This document shows, piece after piece, positions 1 through 9,082 of a DNA stretch of 64,000 nucleotides. Below the pieces are notes generated by a model. That model was not told where the DNA came from, made no database searches, and saw nothing but the letters and a program-made list of their open reading frames with translations. The DNA is from Trinickia soli. Its GTDB lineage: Bacteria > Pseudomonadota > Gammaproteobacteria > Burkholderiales > Burkholderiaceae. Position numbers and translations under genes: made by a program. Each line of letters begins with the position of its first letter. Position 1 is the stretch's first letter. The stretch is taken from NCBI RefSeq assembly GCF_002879855.1, contig NZ_PNYB01000005.1, positions 220,643 through 284,642 on the forward strand, given 5' to 3'.

Positions 1-623
1 GCATCGACGAGAGCCCGCCAGGAGAACGCCGCGTTCTTGCCGGCCAATACGGCGTCGACCGTATCGGCCGCGCGCGTGAGCAGCGTCGCCATGGCCGGAA
101 GTTTGACCTGGCCTGATTCGAGCGGCAGGCCGAGCATCGTCGACAACGTCGTGGCGAGGCCCGTTACGCTCGGATCATGGGCGAGCGTATTGACGAGCGG
201 ACGGGCTTGCGAAAGTTGCGCCGTCGTACTTGCCACGCTATCGGTCGGCAAAAACAGCATGCCGTTGTGCTCGAACAGCGGACCGCCGCCTGGCTGCGAG
301 ACAGCCCCGACCGCGGGGCGGTGCGCCGGACTCGACAGGCCCGCGGCAAGCGCGTCCGCCGCGGCGTCGGCCATCTCGGGCGCGCCTGCCTCGACCACGG
401 CGAGAATCGTCTGACTGCGATCGGGAAAGGCACGGTCCATCGCATCGCCGAGCGCCGACCATTGCGGATCGCTTTCGATGAGCTTGCTGATGTCGGTATT
501 GATCTTGAAGTGTTGCGCCATGTAGACGCCGCTTGCGGCCGCCAGCACGAGCGAGAGCGCGACGATCCATATGGGTCGGCGCACCGAGAAGGCAACAAGA
601 CGAACAATGAGGGGCGTCAGCAT
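1..623 (-). CDS. hpnN: Hopanoid-associated RND transporter HpnN, N-terminal part
   Basis: The first 207 codons of a gene that runs off the left edge. It opens with [12 protein letters not shown] and a hydrophobic segment at about residues 15-33, followed by a periplasmic stretch containing [11 protein letters not shown]. This is the usual opening of HpnN, the MMPL/RND inner-membrane protein that moves hopanoids to the outer membrane. It is divergent from an MlaC-like hpnM gene and lies in the same region as hpnH, hpnB and hpnA, which supports the call. Other MMPL-family exporters share this N-terminal layout, so the name depends partly on context. The start ATG at 623 is the first in the frame after the promoter region. 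Confidence 0.8.
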   Translation of the reverse strand, partial: MLTPLIVRLVAFSVRRPIWIVALSLVLAAASGVYMAQHFKINTDISKLIESDPQWSALGDAMDRAFPDRSQTILAVVEAGAPEMADAAADALAAGLSSPAHRPAVGAVSQPGGGPLFEHNGMLFLPTDSVASTTAQLSQARPLVNTLAHDPSVTGLATTLSTMLGLPLESGQVKLPAMATLLTRAADTVDAVLAGKNAAFSWRALVD

Positions 624-946
624 GAATCGGGATCGGCCGGCAGCGGGAAGGCAGGGAGCAAAACGCCTAAGTATACCGGCGGACGGGCTCGGGCCGCGGG
701 TTGCCTCGCAGGCCGGCGCGGAACCGCACGGCGACCGCATGCGTCGAAGCTGAGGATGCACAGGCGAGGGTCGTTATACTGCCGAAATCGCTGGCGGAGT
801 CGCTGACGGAATCGCTTCGCGGGTTTTTTCCGGCTTGCTTCCCGACGCGCTGTCCCCAACTTCGTCCGGTTCGCCCAACGGTCTTTCGTGCAAGTTCAGG
901 CACGAGCGATGCTGTCGATCCCCTTTCAATCGAGTCCCTACCTTCC
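624..946. promoter_or_regulatory. Divergent promoter region between hpnN and hpnM
   Basis: 323 bases without a convincing gene, read outward in both directions. A TTATACT element at 773-779 resembles a -10 box for the rightward gene, but no clear -35 was identified. Nothing else was recognised. Confidence 0.4.
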
Positions 947-1543
947 ATGAAACGTTACCTCTTCGCATTCTTTACGGCGGCATTCGTAAGCGCAGCCGCA
1001 TGGGCCCAGACGGCGCCTGTCGACGTCGTCAGACAAGCGGTCACCGGCACCGTCGATACGATGAAGCAAGACCCGGCCGCACGCGGCGGCGACATGTCGA
1101 AGATCGTGCAGATCGTGCAGACGCACTTTCTGCCGGCCACCAACTTCGAGAGGACCGCGCGCATTGCCGTGGGCGATGCCTGGAAGCAGGCGACGCCCGC
1201 CCAGCAGCAGGAACTGACGAAGCAATTCAAAGTCCTGATGACGCGCACCTACGCGGCCTCGCTGGCGCAACTCGGCACGCAGGATGCGCGGTTTTCGTTC
1301 AAGCCGGAGCAGGCGACGCCTACGGATGCGTTCGTGACGTCCACGGTTACGACGCCAGGCGACAGCCAGCAGGTGGGCTACCGTCTCGGCAAGGTGGGCA
1401 GCGACTGGAAGATCTACGACATCGACATGTCCGGTGCGTGGCTCATCCAGGTCTATCAGAATCAATTCAAGGCGCAGCTTGCCCAAGGCGGCATCGACGG
1501 CCTGATCAAATACCTCACCGCGCACAACGCGCGCAGCGAATAG
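947..1543 (+). CDS. hpnM: HpnM / MlaC-like periplasmic lipid-binding protein
   Basis: A 198-residue protein with a Sec signal peptide (MKRYLFAFFTAAFVSAAAWA, then QTAPVD). The mature part has the MlaC/Ttg2 (Tol_Tol_Ttg2) pattern: helical segments followed by a motif near GDWKIYDIDMSGAWLIQVYQ, here with S for the first G. MlaC relatives ferry lipids across the periplasm, and in hopanoid clusters the member is called HpnM. The adjacent, divergent hpnN gene suggests a shuttle partner for the RND transporter. ATG 947 was chosen over upstream in-frame ATGs because the signal peptide begins exactly there. It ends 21 bases from a convergent response-regulator gene. Confidence 0.8.
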   Translation: MKRYLFAFFTAAFVSAAAWAQTAPVDVVRQAVTGTVDTMKQDPAARGGDMSKIVQIVQTHFLPATNFERTARIAVGDAWKQATPAQQQELTKQFKVLMTRTYAASLAQLGTQDARFSFKPEQATPTDAFVTSTVTTPGDSQQVGYRLGKVGSDWKIYDIDMSGAWLIQVYQNQFKAQLAQGGIDGLIKYLTAHNARSE

Positions 1544-1564
1544 CCGGCACCGGGCCGGCGTCGA

Positions 1565-2209
1565 TCAACGCCGGCGTCGCTCGACGGCGAATTTGATCAG
1601 TTCGGCCTGCCCCTCGATTTCGAGCTTGCGTTTGATGTTGAGCCGGTGGGTCTCGACGGTGCGCACGGAAAGCGAATAGCGCTCGGCAATCTGCTTGCTC
1701 GAGAGCCCTTCGGCCAGCGCATCGAGGATTTCGCCCTCGCGCGGGGTGAGGCGCTCCACGGGTGTCTGCATGGCGCTCGCCTGGATCATGCGGGCGGCGA
1801 TGCCCGCGCTGAAGAACGTGCGATTTTGCAGCACGGCTGAAATCGCATGCACGATCTCCGTGGCCGGCGAATCCTTCAACACGTAGCCGCTCGCGCCCGC
1901 TCGCACGGCCTGCATGACGTATTCGATGTTGTCGTGCATCGACAGCATCAGCACGCGCACCGCGGGAAAACGCTCGTGGAACACGCCGGCCAGCGCGATT
2001 CCGCTCATTCCGTTCATGCCGACATCCATCAACGCAAGATCGGGCGACAGCGTTTGCGCGAGCGCGAGCGCCTCCTCGGCATTACCCGCTTCGCCGGCCA
2101 CGATGAGGCCGGGCACGCCCTCCAATCGAAGACGCAACCCGTCGCGTACGAGCGGATGATCGTCGACGAGGATGATGTTGGCGGAACGGGAAGAAGCGGG
2201 CGCGTTCAT
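1565..2209 (-). CDS. NarL/FixJ-family response regulator
   Basis: 214 residues. An N-terminal receiver has the acidic pair at D16-D17 and phospho-acceptor D62 (LMDVGMNGMSG). A C-terminal LuxR-type helix-turn-helix lies at about residues 150-200, with LTPREGEIL, SSKQIAERYSLSVRTVETH and a basic tail. It overlaps the upstream histidine kinase by four bases (ATGA), so the two are translationally coupled and form one two-component system. The regulon is not evident. It sits inside the hopanoid region, but no sequence evidence ties it to hopanoid genes. Confidence 0.92.
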   Translation of the reverse strand: MNAPASSRSANIILVDDHPLVRDGLRLRLEGVPGLIVAGEAGNAEEALALAQTLSPDLALMDVGMNGMSGIALAGVFHERFPAVRVLMLSMHDNIEYVMQAVRAGASGYVLKDSPATEIVHAISAVLQNRTFFSAGIAARMIQASAMQTPVERLTPREGEILDALAEGLSSKQIAERYSLSVRTVETHRLNIKRKLEIEGQAELIKFAVERRRR

Positions 2210-3636
2210 GTCGGATGCTTGTCCTGCGAAGGTTCAATGGGCCTTGCGAGTATCGGATGCGGGAGCGGCGCGGACGCGGAGACCAGCGTAAGTCCTGGTT
2301 GCGAGGCTATCGTCAGCGTACCGGCAACGGCCTCGAGCCGCTCGCGCATGTTGCGCAAGCCGATACCGCCGCGTGCATCGGCTTGCACGCGTTCGATGTC
2401 GAAGCCCCGCCCATCGTCGGCGATGGCGAGCGTCACCGTGTGCTCGGCGACAACGAATGCGAGCGTCACGTGCGCAGCCTGCGCGTGCCGCACGATATTC
2501 GTCAACGCCTCCTGCGCAACGCGGAACAAGGCGGTGTTGACGGCCGCCGGCAACACGGCCGCGCGCGAAGCGGCGTCGGTCTCGACGCGCATCTCGATGC
2601 CCGTTTCTTCGCTGAGTTCGCGCGTCAATTGTTCGAGCGCCGCGGCAAGACCGAGATCATCGAGCATCGACGGGCGCAGCGCATGCGAAATGCGCCGCAC
2701 TTCGCGCAGCACATGCGAAAGGCGTGTTAGCGCAGTGCCGAGCGCCGCTTCCGCGCTCGGCACGCGCCGCTCCGGATGGCTCGCATGTTCGAGACGCGCG
2801 AGCGCCGATTCGAGCAACAGCTTGACCGACACCATCATTTGGCTGATGCCGTCGTGCAGTTCGCGCGAAAGCCGTGCGCGTTCGTGCTCCTGCGATTCGA
2901 CAACCTGCTGCGCCAGCCGCTTGAGCTTGGCATCGGCGCTGCGATATTCGGAAACATTCAAAAATAGCGCACAGGCGGCGATGACGCCGAACCCAGCCAG
3001 TGCAATTGCACCGATCCACGTCATCGTGCGCGTGATATTGGCCGATGCGCTCGTATCGATTCGGGCCAGCGCTTCAGTGACGCCGTCGAGATAGATACCG
3101 GTGCCGATCATCCAACCCCAACGCGGCAACGGTACGACGTAACCTAGTTTCGGTTCGAGTCGATTCGTGGACGGACGATGCCAAAGGTAGCGTACGTAGC
3201 CTCCACCCGCATTGGCCGCCGAAATGAGCTGCTGAATCGTCAGCGAACCCTTAGGATCCCTAAGCAACCACCAGTTGTGGCCGACGAGATCGGGTTCGCG
3301 CGGGTGCATCAGCGAATCGCCTTGCATGTCGTAGACGAAGAAGTAGCCGTCGGGCCCGAAGTCCATGCGCTGCAGCATGGCGAGCGCTTCGCGCTTGCGC
3401 GCCTCATCGTCCTGCGCATTGCCGGTAGCGTTATAGAGCGGCTCGATGGCCGTCACGGCAAGATCGACGTAGTGCTTGAGTTCGGTCCGCTTGCTCGAGA
3501 GATAGGCGGCCTCGAACGTCTCGCGTTGGGCCTTGGCGAGCGCGGCCGCTTGCAGACGCACGCCGATGCCGATCCCTACGATCGCTACGACGAATGGGAC
3601 GATCGCCAGCAAAAAGATCTTTGTTTTGATCTTCAT
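2206..3636 (-). CDS. Cache-domain sensor histidine kinase (NarX/HisKA_3 class)
   Basis: 476 residues. A transmembrane helix at about 7-28 is followed by a periplasmic single-Cache-type sensor (about 30-195, with FGPDGYFFVYDMQG and WGWMIGTGIYLD). A second helix lies at about 205-227. The HisKA_3 box carries phospho-acceptor H261 (ERARLSRELHDG), and an HATPase domain shows ALTNIVRHA and GRGFD. Cache sensors of this kind often bind small organic acids or other metabolites, but the ligand here is unknown. It is cotranscribed with, and overlaps, the response regulator that follows. Confidence 0.9.
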   Translation of the reverse strand: MKIKTKIFLLAIVPFVVAIVGIGIGVRLQAAALAKAQRETFEAAYLSSKRTELKHYVDLAVTAIEPLYNATGNAQDDEARKREALAMLQRMDFGPDGYFFVYDMQGDSLMHPREPDLVGHNWWLLRDPKGSLTIQQLISAANAGGGYVRYLWHRPSTNRLEPKLGYVVPLPRWGWMIGTGIYLDGVTEALARIDTSASANITRTMTWIGAIALAGFGVIAACALFLNVSEYRSADAKLKRLAQQVVESQEHERARLSRELHDGISQMMVSVKLLLESALARLEHASHPERRVPSAEAALGTALTRLSHVLREVRRISHALRPSMLDDLGLAAALEQLTRELSEETGIEMRVETDAASRAAVLPAAVNTALFRVAQEALTNIVRHAQAAHVTLAFVVAEHTVTLAIADDGRGFDIERVQADARGGIGLRNMRERLEAVAGTLTIASQPGLTLVSASAPLPHPILARPIEPSQDKHPT

Positions 3637-3701
3637 GGTCGATAGCGGCGCGCTGTTGTGTCAATCATCTGAACCAATGCAACGGCGCATTGCCGTAAAG
3701 C

Positions 3702-3733
3702 AAACGGCGCGGCCCATTGGGACCGCGCCGTTT
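3702..3733 (-). terminator. Hairpin terminator after hpnH
   Basis: Perfect 11-bp inverted repeat (AAACGGCGCGG at 3702-3712, CCGCGCCGTTT at 3723-3733) with a 10-base loop. Read leftward after the hpnH stop at 3768, the stem ends in TTT followed by GCTTT. That fits a rho-independent terminator separating the ispH-hpnH operon from the kinase gene. Confidence 0.65.
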
Positions 3734-3767
3734 CGGGTTGTGCGAAGGGGTCCGCCCGCGCCGATGC

Positions 3768-4919
3768 TCAGTGCGCCGCCGCCGTACGCGTGTTTTTCGC
3801 GTTGGCTGCGCGCCCGATTTCTTCGAGTTTGATCTCGACGTGGCGCGAGAAGACGTATTCGGCCGGCCGCTGCTTGTCGAGCGGAATGTCCTTGGCGAAG
3901 GCGCCTTCGATCTTCGGGCCGCGCATGCTGACGCCCAATGCCTTCAGCGGATGTGCAACCGTATCCATGACGGCCGTTGCTTCGAAACCGCTATGGACCA
4001 TGCAATCCGCGCACTTTTCGTAGTTGCCGGTGCCATAAGCGTCCCAGTCCGTTTCTTCCATCAGTTCCTTGAAGGTCTTTGCGTACCCTTCGCCGACGAG
4101 ATAGCACGGACGCTGCCAGCCGAACACCGTGCGCGCCGGGTTGCCCCATGGCGTGCAGTGATAGGTTTGGTTGCCGGCGAGGAAATCGAGGAACATCGCC
4201 GACTGGCTGAACGACCAGTTCTTGCCGCGATTGCCGCGCTTGAAGATTTCGCGGAACAACTGCTTGGTTTTATCGCGGTTGAGGAAGTGCTGCTGATCGG
4301 GCGCGCGCTCGTAAGCATAGCCGGGCGAAACCGTGATGCCGTCGACCCCCATCGGGCCGAGCGTATCGAAGAACGCGGCGACGCGTTCCGGCTTCGCATC
4401 GTTGAACAGCGTGCAGTTGATGTTGACGCGAAAGCCCCGGCGCTTGGCCTCGCGAATCGCGGCGACGGCCTTGTCGTATACGCCGTCTTGCGACACCGAA
4501 TGGTCGTGCATCGCCTGGTCGCCGTCGAGGTGAACCGACCAGACGAAGTACGGGCTTGGCTGATAGTCGTCCATCTTCTTTTCCATCAGCAGCGCGTTCG
4601 TGCAGAGATAGACGAACTTCTTGCGTGCGATGATGCCCTTCACGATGGTGGGCATTTCCTTATGCAGCAGCGGCTCGCCGCCGGCGATCGACACCACCGG
4701 GGCGCCGCACTCGTCCACCGCGCCGAGGCACTCTTCCACCGACAGCCGTTGATTCAGGATCGGATCCGGGTAATCGATCTTGCCGCAGCCGTTGCATGCG
4801 AGGTTGCAACGAAAGAGCGGCTCGAGCATCAGCGCGAGCGGATAGCGTTTGTTGCCGCTGAGATGCTGGCGCGTGATGTAGGCGCCAACGCGAAGTTTCT
4901 GCAAAAGCGGGATGGACAC
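3768..4919 (-). CDS. hpnH: Adenosyl-hopene transferase HpnH (radical SAM)
   Basis: 383 residues. The radical-SAM CxxxCxxC motif is at C38, C42 and C45 (FRCNLACNGCGK), after the family-typical N-terminus MSIPLLQKLRVGAYITRQHL. HpnH couples the 5'-deoxyadenosyl radical to diploptene to give adenosylhopane, the first step toward C35 bacteriohopanepolyols. Other family marks are a VSIAGGEPLLH segment and several C-terminal cysteines. The start is GTG, placed by a TAAGGAG ribosome site about seven bases upstream. ispH lies only 10 bases upstream, so isoprenoid precursor supply and hopanoid side-chain synthesis are in one transcript. Confidence 0.95.
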   Translation of the reverse strand: MSIPLLQKLRVGAYITRQHLSGNKRYPLALMLEPLFRCNLACNGCGKIDYPDPILNQRLSVEECLGAVDECGAPVVSIAGGEPLLHKEMPTIVKGIIARKKFVYLCTNALLMEKKMDDYQPSPYFVWSVHLDGDQAMHDHSVSQDGVYDKAVAAIREAKRRGFRVNINCTLFNDAKPERVAAFFDTLGPMGVDGITVSPGYAYERAPDQQHFLNRDKTKQLFREIFKRGNRGKNWSFSQSAMFLDFLAGNQTYHCTPWGNPARTVFGWQRPCYLVGEGYAKTFKELMEETDWDAYGTGNYEKCADCMVHSGFEATAVMDTVAHPLKALGVSMRGPKIEGAFAKDIPLDKQRPAEYVFSRHVEIKLEEIGRAANAKNTRTAAAH

Positions 4920-4929
4920 GGCAAACTCC

Positions 4930-5874
4930 TTAAACTTGGCGTGCGTCGGCAGGCTCGATGAGCTTTGCCGGCAGCTTGAATTCGACTTTTTCTTCGCGGC
5001 CCGACATCGTCGAAACTTCGACGGGGCCCAGTTTGCGCAGCGCGCTGATCACGTGTTCGACCATTTCTTCCGGCGCCGATGCGCCAGCCGTGATGCCAAC
5101 CGTCTGCGCATTGGCGAACCATTCGGGCTTCAGTTCCGAGCCGTCGGCCACGAGGTAGCTCGGTACGCCGGTTTCGGCGCCGATCTCGCGCAGGCGATTC
5201 GAATTCGAGCTGTTGGTTGCGCCGACCACGAGCAACACGTCCACTTGCTCGCTCAATTCGCGCACTGCGGCCTGCCGGTTTTGCGTGGCGTAGCAGATAT
5301 CGCGCGTATCGGGGCCGACGATATTGCTGAAACGCCGCGTGAGCGCTTCGATAATGCCGCGCGTATCGTCCACGGACAGCGTGGTTTGCGTCACGTAGGC
5401 GAGCGGCGTGTCCTCGGGCAGATCGAGCGTGGCGACTTCGGCCTCGCTTTGCACGAGTAGCACCTTGCCCGGGATCTGGCCGATCGTGCCTTCGACTTCG
5501 GGGTGCCCGGCATGGCCGATCAGGATCAGCGTGCGGCCGGCGGCCACATATTGGCGCCCTTGCACATGCACTTTCGTGACGAGCGGGCAGGTGGCGTCGA
5601 GCACATCGAGCCCGCGGGCCTGCGCGTCGCGTTCGACGCTTTGCGCTACGCCGTGCGCGCTGAAAATGGCGACCGCGCCGTGCGGCACTTCATCCAATTC
5701 CTCGACGAACCGCGCGCCTTTGCTGCGCAGATTCTCGACGACGTGCCGGTTATGCACGATTTCGTGTCGCACGTACACGGGGGCGCCGTGCCGTTGTAAT
5801 GCGCGATCGACGATTTCGATCGCACGTACGACGCCCGCACAAAAGCCGCGGGGTTGAGCAAGGATGACTCGCAT
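4930..5874 (-). CDS. ispH: 4-hydroxy-3-methylbut-2-enyl diphosphate reductase
   Basis: 314 residues. IspH (LytB) is the last enzyme of the MEP pathway and reduces HMBPP to IPP and DMAPP with a 4Fe-4S cluster. All expected active-site residues can be placed: cluster ligands C12, C96 and C194, substrate histidines H41, H74 and H124, and E126. The start ATG 5874 gives the canonical [14 protein letters not shown] opening; the reading frame stays open for 55 codons upstream, but those lack family features. It is the first gene of an operon with hpnH, a natural link because hopanoids are made from IPP/DMAPP. Many Burkholderiales carry a second ispH elsewhere; this copy is the hopanoid-linked one. 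Confidence 0.96.
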   Translation of the reverse strand: MRVILAQPRGFCAGVVRAIEIVDRALQRHGAPVYVRHEIVHNRHVVENLRSKGARFVEELDEVPHGAVAIFSAHGVAQSVERDAQARGLDVLDATCPLVTKVHVQGRQYVAAGRTLILIGHAGHPEVEGTIGQIPGKVLLVQSEAEVATLDLPEDTPLAYVTQTTLSVDDTRGIIEALTRRFSNIVGPDTRDICYATQNRQAAVRELSEQVDVLLVVGATNSSNSNRLREIGAETGVPSYLVADGSELKPEWFANAQTVGITAGASAPEEMVEHVISALRKLGPVEVSTMSGREEKVEFKLPAKLIEPADARQV

Positions 5875-6198
5875 TGATGGCGAACTCCGACCTGACCGGG
5901 CGACCGAGCCGCCGGCGATGAGCGGCGTGATGGCCCCGATTCCAAACCTATTATTAGAAAGCGGCCGCGATAGCCGGCAAACCAACCCAAACGCGCATTC
6001 TAACGCTATCGGGCCGCGAACGCTTTCCGCAAGGCACACAGGCGTTGCGAAATACCAGCATGTCCGGCGGCCGCGGGCCGGGTCGACGGATCAGGGGCGG
6101 CGGTCGCGCCATCCCCGGCGGCAAGCCGGTAGACTAGCGAACCGCGCGCATTTGGTTGCGGTTTGCTTTCGCCAATCCTTTCAAATTCATTTCGTCGC

Positions 6199-7362
6199 AT
6201 GTTATTCGGCCTGTCGATCCTCTCGCTGATCATTTGGTGCGTCCTGCTGTTCGCGCGGGGCGGGTTTTGGCGTACGCGCTGCGCCCCGTCCGTCGCCGTC
6301 GATACGATCGAGACCTGGCCGGCCGTGGTGGCGGTCGTGCCAGCACGCAATGAAGCCGACGTGATCGGCCCGGCGGTGACGTCGTTGATCGAGCAGGCAT
6401 ATGCCGGGCCGTTCCATGTCGTCGTCGTCGACGATCACAGCACGGACGGCACCGCGGACGCGGCTCGTGCGGCTGCCTTGGCGCTCGGCAAGCCCGACCG
6501 GCTGACGGTCATCGCGGCCGAGCCGTTGCCCGCGGGGTGGTCCGGCAAAGTCTGGGCGCAGTCTCAAGGCGTGGCGGCCGTCACCGGACGCGGCTTGCCG
6601 GCCGATTACCTGCTGCTGACGGACGCGGATATCGCGCACCCGGCAGATGCCGTCACCGAACTCGTTGCGCGCGCAACGATCGAGCAGCGTGATCTCGTTT
6701 CGCTGATGGTGCGGCTGCGTTGCGATTCCTTCTGGGAGAAGGCGCTGATTCCGGCGTTCGTGTTTTTCTTCGCGAAGCTTTATCCCTTCAAGTGGGTGGG
6801 CAATCCGCGCAACAAGACGGCGGCCGCGGCCGGCGGCTGCATGCTCGTCAAACGCGCGGCACTCGAAGAGGCCGGCGGGATGGCGTCGATCCGCTCGGCG
6901 CTCATCGACGATTGCTCGCTCGCGGCGCGCATCAAACACCGTGGGCAAGGCGGTCATTCGATTTCGCTCGACGTTGCGGCGAAGAGCCATTCGCTGCGCC
7001 CGTATGACGGCCCCGGCGAAATCTGGAACATGATCGCGCGCACGGCCTTCACACAATTGCATTATTCGCCGTGGCTGCTTGCCGGCACCTTGGTGGGCAT
7101 GACGGTGATCTATCTCGCGCCACCCGTCGTCGCAATCGTGCTTGGCCCGCTCGGCTGGCCGGCATGGCTTGCGTGGGGCGCAATGTGCTGCGCCTATGCG
7201 CCGATGCTGCGTTACTACGGCCGCTCGCCCTGGTGGGCGCCGGCTCTGCCGCTCGTCGCGTTGTTTTACGTCGGTGCGACCGTTGCATCCGCCGTGCGTT
7301 ATTGGCGCGGCAAGGGCGGCCAGTGGAAGGCGCGCGTCCAAGCGCCGGCGCGGGGCAATTGA
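6199..7362 (+). CDS. hpnB: Hopanoid-associated glycosyltransferase HpnB
   Basis: 387 residues. A membrane anchor at the N-terminus (MLFGLSILSLIIWCVLLFA) is followed by a GT-A family 2 domain with VPARNEAD, the nucleotide site VVVVDDHSTDGT, the DxD-like LLTDADIAH and the late motif IDDCSLAARIK. Three hydrophobic helices close the protein. HpnB proteins occur in hopanoid clusters and are thought to glycosylate hopanoid side chains; acceptor and sugar are not proven. ATG 6199 is preferred to ATG 6163 because it gives the usual short anchor-first N-terminus. No strong ribosome site is visible at either. It is divergent from ispH. Confidence 0.88.
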   Translation: MLFGLSILSLIIWCVLLFARGGFWRTRCAPSVAVDTIETWPAVVAVVPARNEADVIGPAVTSLIEQAYAGPFHVVVVDDHSTDGTADAARAAALALGKPDRLTVIAAEPLPAGWSGKVWAQSQGVAAVTGRGLPADYLLLTDADIAHPADAVTELVARATIEQRDLVSLMVRLRCDSFWEKALIPAFVFFFAKLYPFKWVGNPRNKTAAAAGGCMLVKRAALEEAGGMASIRSALIDDCSLAARIKHRGQGGHSISLDVAAKSHSLRPYDGPGEIWNMIARTAFTQLHYSPWLLAGTLVGMTVIYLAPPVVAIVLGPLGWPAWLAWGAMCCAYAPMLRYYGRSPWWAPALPLVALFYVGATVASAVRYWRGKGGQWKARVQAPARGN

Positions 7363-7389
7363 ACGCCGCTCCGATGGCTGCCGTTGCTG

Positions 7390-7878
7390 CTATTTCTGTG
7401 TCAGCAACATGTAAAGCTGAATCGCGGCGTCGGGGGAGAACGCGAACGGCACCCAGCCGTGGCCCGTATGCCGCGCAAACAAGAGACGGTCGCCGTTTGT
7501 CTGCTTTTGCATGGCCATGACGGGGTTTTTCGTGGAGGCGAAACGCCAACCCGGCGCAAGCGCCATCGGCGGCTCGGGCTTCATCGACGCGCGCGCGTTC
7601 GCGAGTTCCTCGATCAATTGACCGATCTGCTCGGGGCGCAGCGTAACGGTTTGCGCGCCGATGCTCAACGTCAGCTCGTTGTGCGAAGGACGCGCGACGC
7701 GTAGCGTCGGCTGTGCCTCCGGTCCTGCGGACGGTTCGGGCGCTGCGTTGGCTTCGGTTTCGGTTTCGGGCAAGGCTTCGGCCCTGGCCTGCCCGGCGGC
7801 GGCCTGCGCAAGCCGAAGGAGCTCACTGAGCCGATCGACCTGTGCGTCGATCGCACCGATCTGTTCTTCCAGGTTCAT
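7390..7878 (-). CDS. Conserved hypothetical protein with N-terminal coiled coil
   Basis: 162 residues with no recognised domain. Residues 1-35 have heptad-like spacing (MNLEEQIGAIDAQVDRLSELL) suggesting a coiled coil, followed by an Ala/Glu/Pro-rich linker (about 36-60). The C-terminal half is globular with a repeated LTLSIGAQTVTLRPEQIGQL pattern and an aromatic tail. No signal peptide or membrane helix is present, so it is probably cytoplasmic. It lies 115 bases after hpnA on the same strand and could be its operon partner. Codon use matches the neighbours, supporting a real gene. Confidence 0.65.
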   Translation of the reverse strand: MNLEEQIGAIDAQVDRLSELLRLAQAAAGQARAEALPETETEANAAPEPSAGPEAQPTLRVARPSHNELTLSIGAQTVTLRPEQIGQLIEELANARASMKPEPPMALAPGWRFASTKNPVMAMQKQTNGDRLLFARHTGHGWVPFAFSPDAAIQLYMLLTQK

Positions 7879-7993
7879 ACGACGACGGCTATCTCAAGCA
7901 AAGAGACGCGATTCTACCGGGTGCGCGCCGACTGCATTCGCGCGCGAGGCCGTCGAGTTGTAACAAAATGCACGCGCCGCGGTCGGCCATGCG

Positions 7994-9004
7994 TCAGCCT
8001 TGCAGGTAACCGGCTTCGCGAAACCATTGCAACGCATCGCGCAGCCCGTCGAGATAGGGCCGCGCGCGGTAGCCCAGTTCGCGCTCGGCCTTGGCCGACG
8101 AGAAATACATTTTGTTCTTCGACATCTTGAGCCCATCGACGGTCACGAACGGTTCGCGCCTGGTGAACTTGGCCACGCATTCGGCGCCGAACGCCAGCGG
8201 ATAGAGCGGCCAGCGCGGCAGGCTGATCGACGGCGCTTTGCGGCCGGTTTCCTGCGCGATATCGGCAAGCATCTGTTGCAGCGGCAGGTTTTCGCCGCCG
8301 AGGATATAGCGCTCGCCAATCGTGCCGCGCTCGAGTGCGAGCAGATGACCGCGCGCCACGTCATCGACATGCACGAGGTTCAGGCCCGTATCGACGAATG
8401 CAGGAATTTTGCCGAGTGCCGCTTCGAGGATGATGCGGCCCGTCGGCGTGGGGCGCACGTCACGCGGCCCGATCGGCGTCGACGGATTGACGATGACGGC
8501 GGGCAGGCCCTCCCGCTCGATCATGCGTTCGACGGCGCGCTCGGCCAGCACCTTGCTGCGCTTGTAGACACCGATCGCTTGAGCGGCCGTCAGCGGCGCC
8601 GTTTCGTCAGCTACACGGCCTTCGCTCGTGACTTTGAGCGTGGCCACGCTGCTCGTATAGACGATGCGCTCCACCCCTTGCGCGAGCGCGGCACGCATCG
8701 TCGCTTCGGTGCCTTCGAGGTTGGCGCGCTCGATCTCGGAGGGATCGGGCGCCCACAGCCGATAATCGGCCGCTACGTGAAAGAGATGGCGCACGCCGCG
8801 TAGCGCGTCGCGCATCGACGATTCGTCGCGCATGTCGCCGACGACGATTTCGGCATCGAGCGATTCGAGATTCTTGCGCGGACTCGTTGCGCGCACGAGC
8901 ACACGTACGCGCATGCCGCGCGCGAGCGCCGCCCGGGCGACGGCGGAGCCGACGAAGCCCGATGCGCCCGTGACGAGCACGAGATCGCTGGAAGATTCAG
9001 TCAT
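7994..9004 (-). CDS. hpnA: Hopanoid-associated sugar epimerase HpnA
   Basis: 336 residues of the extended short-chain dehydrogenase family. The NAD(P)-binding TGASGFVG is at residues 12-19 and the catalytic YKRSK (Y147, K151) follows a TSSVATL strand. HpnA is the NAD-dependent epimerase/dehydratase conserved in hopanoid loci and thought to act on the side-chain sugar, possibly alongside HpnB. Length and the family-typical FHVAADYRLWAPDP support the name. Dihydroflavonol reductase-like proteins are close relatives, so the neighbouring hpn genes carry part of the evidence. Confidence 0.88.
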   Translation of the reverse strand: MTESSSDLVLVTGASGFVGSAVARAALARGMRVRVLVRATSPRKNLESLDAEIVVGDMRDESSMRDALRGVRHLFHVAADYRLWAPDPSEIERANLEGTEATMRAALAQGVERIVYTSSVATLKVTSEGRVADETAPLTAAQAIGVYKRSKVLAERAVERMIEREGLPAVIVNPSTPIGPRDVRPTPTGRIILEAALGKIPAFVDTGLNLVHVDDVARGHLLALERGTIGERYILGGENLPLQQMLADIAQETGRKAPSISLPRWPLYPLAFGAECVAKFTRREPFVTVDGLKMSKNKMYFSSAKAERELGYRARPYLDGLRDALQWFREAGYLQG

Positions 9005-9082
9005 GGTATGGCGCTTGCGCGATGGTTCGCTGCGTTCGTTGCCTGGATTCGGCGAGATTGTACTGAAAGTTGTCGGCGCCGC

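Noticed and set aside
1555..1574. CCGGCGT/ACGCCGG inverted repeat between hpnM and the response regulator
   Set aside because: It overlaps the end of the response-regulator gene, has no T-tract, and is of a size expected by chance in GC-rich DNA.
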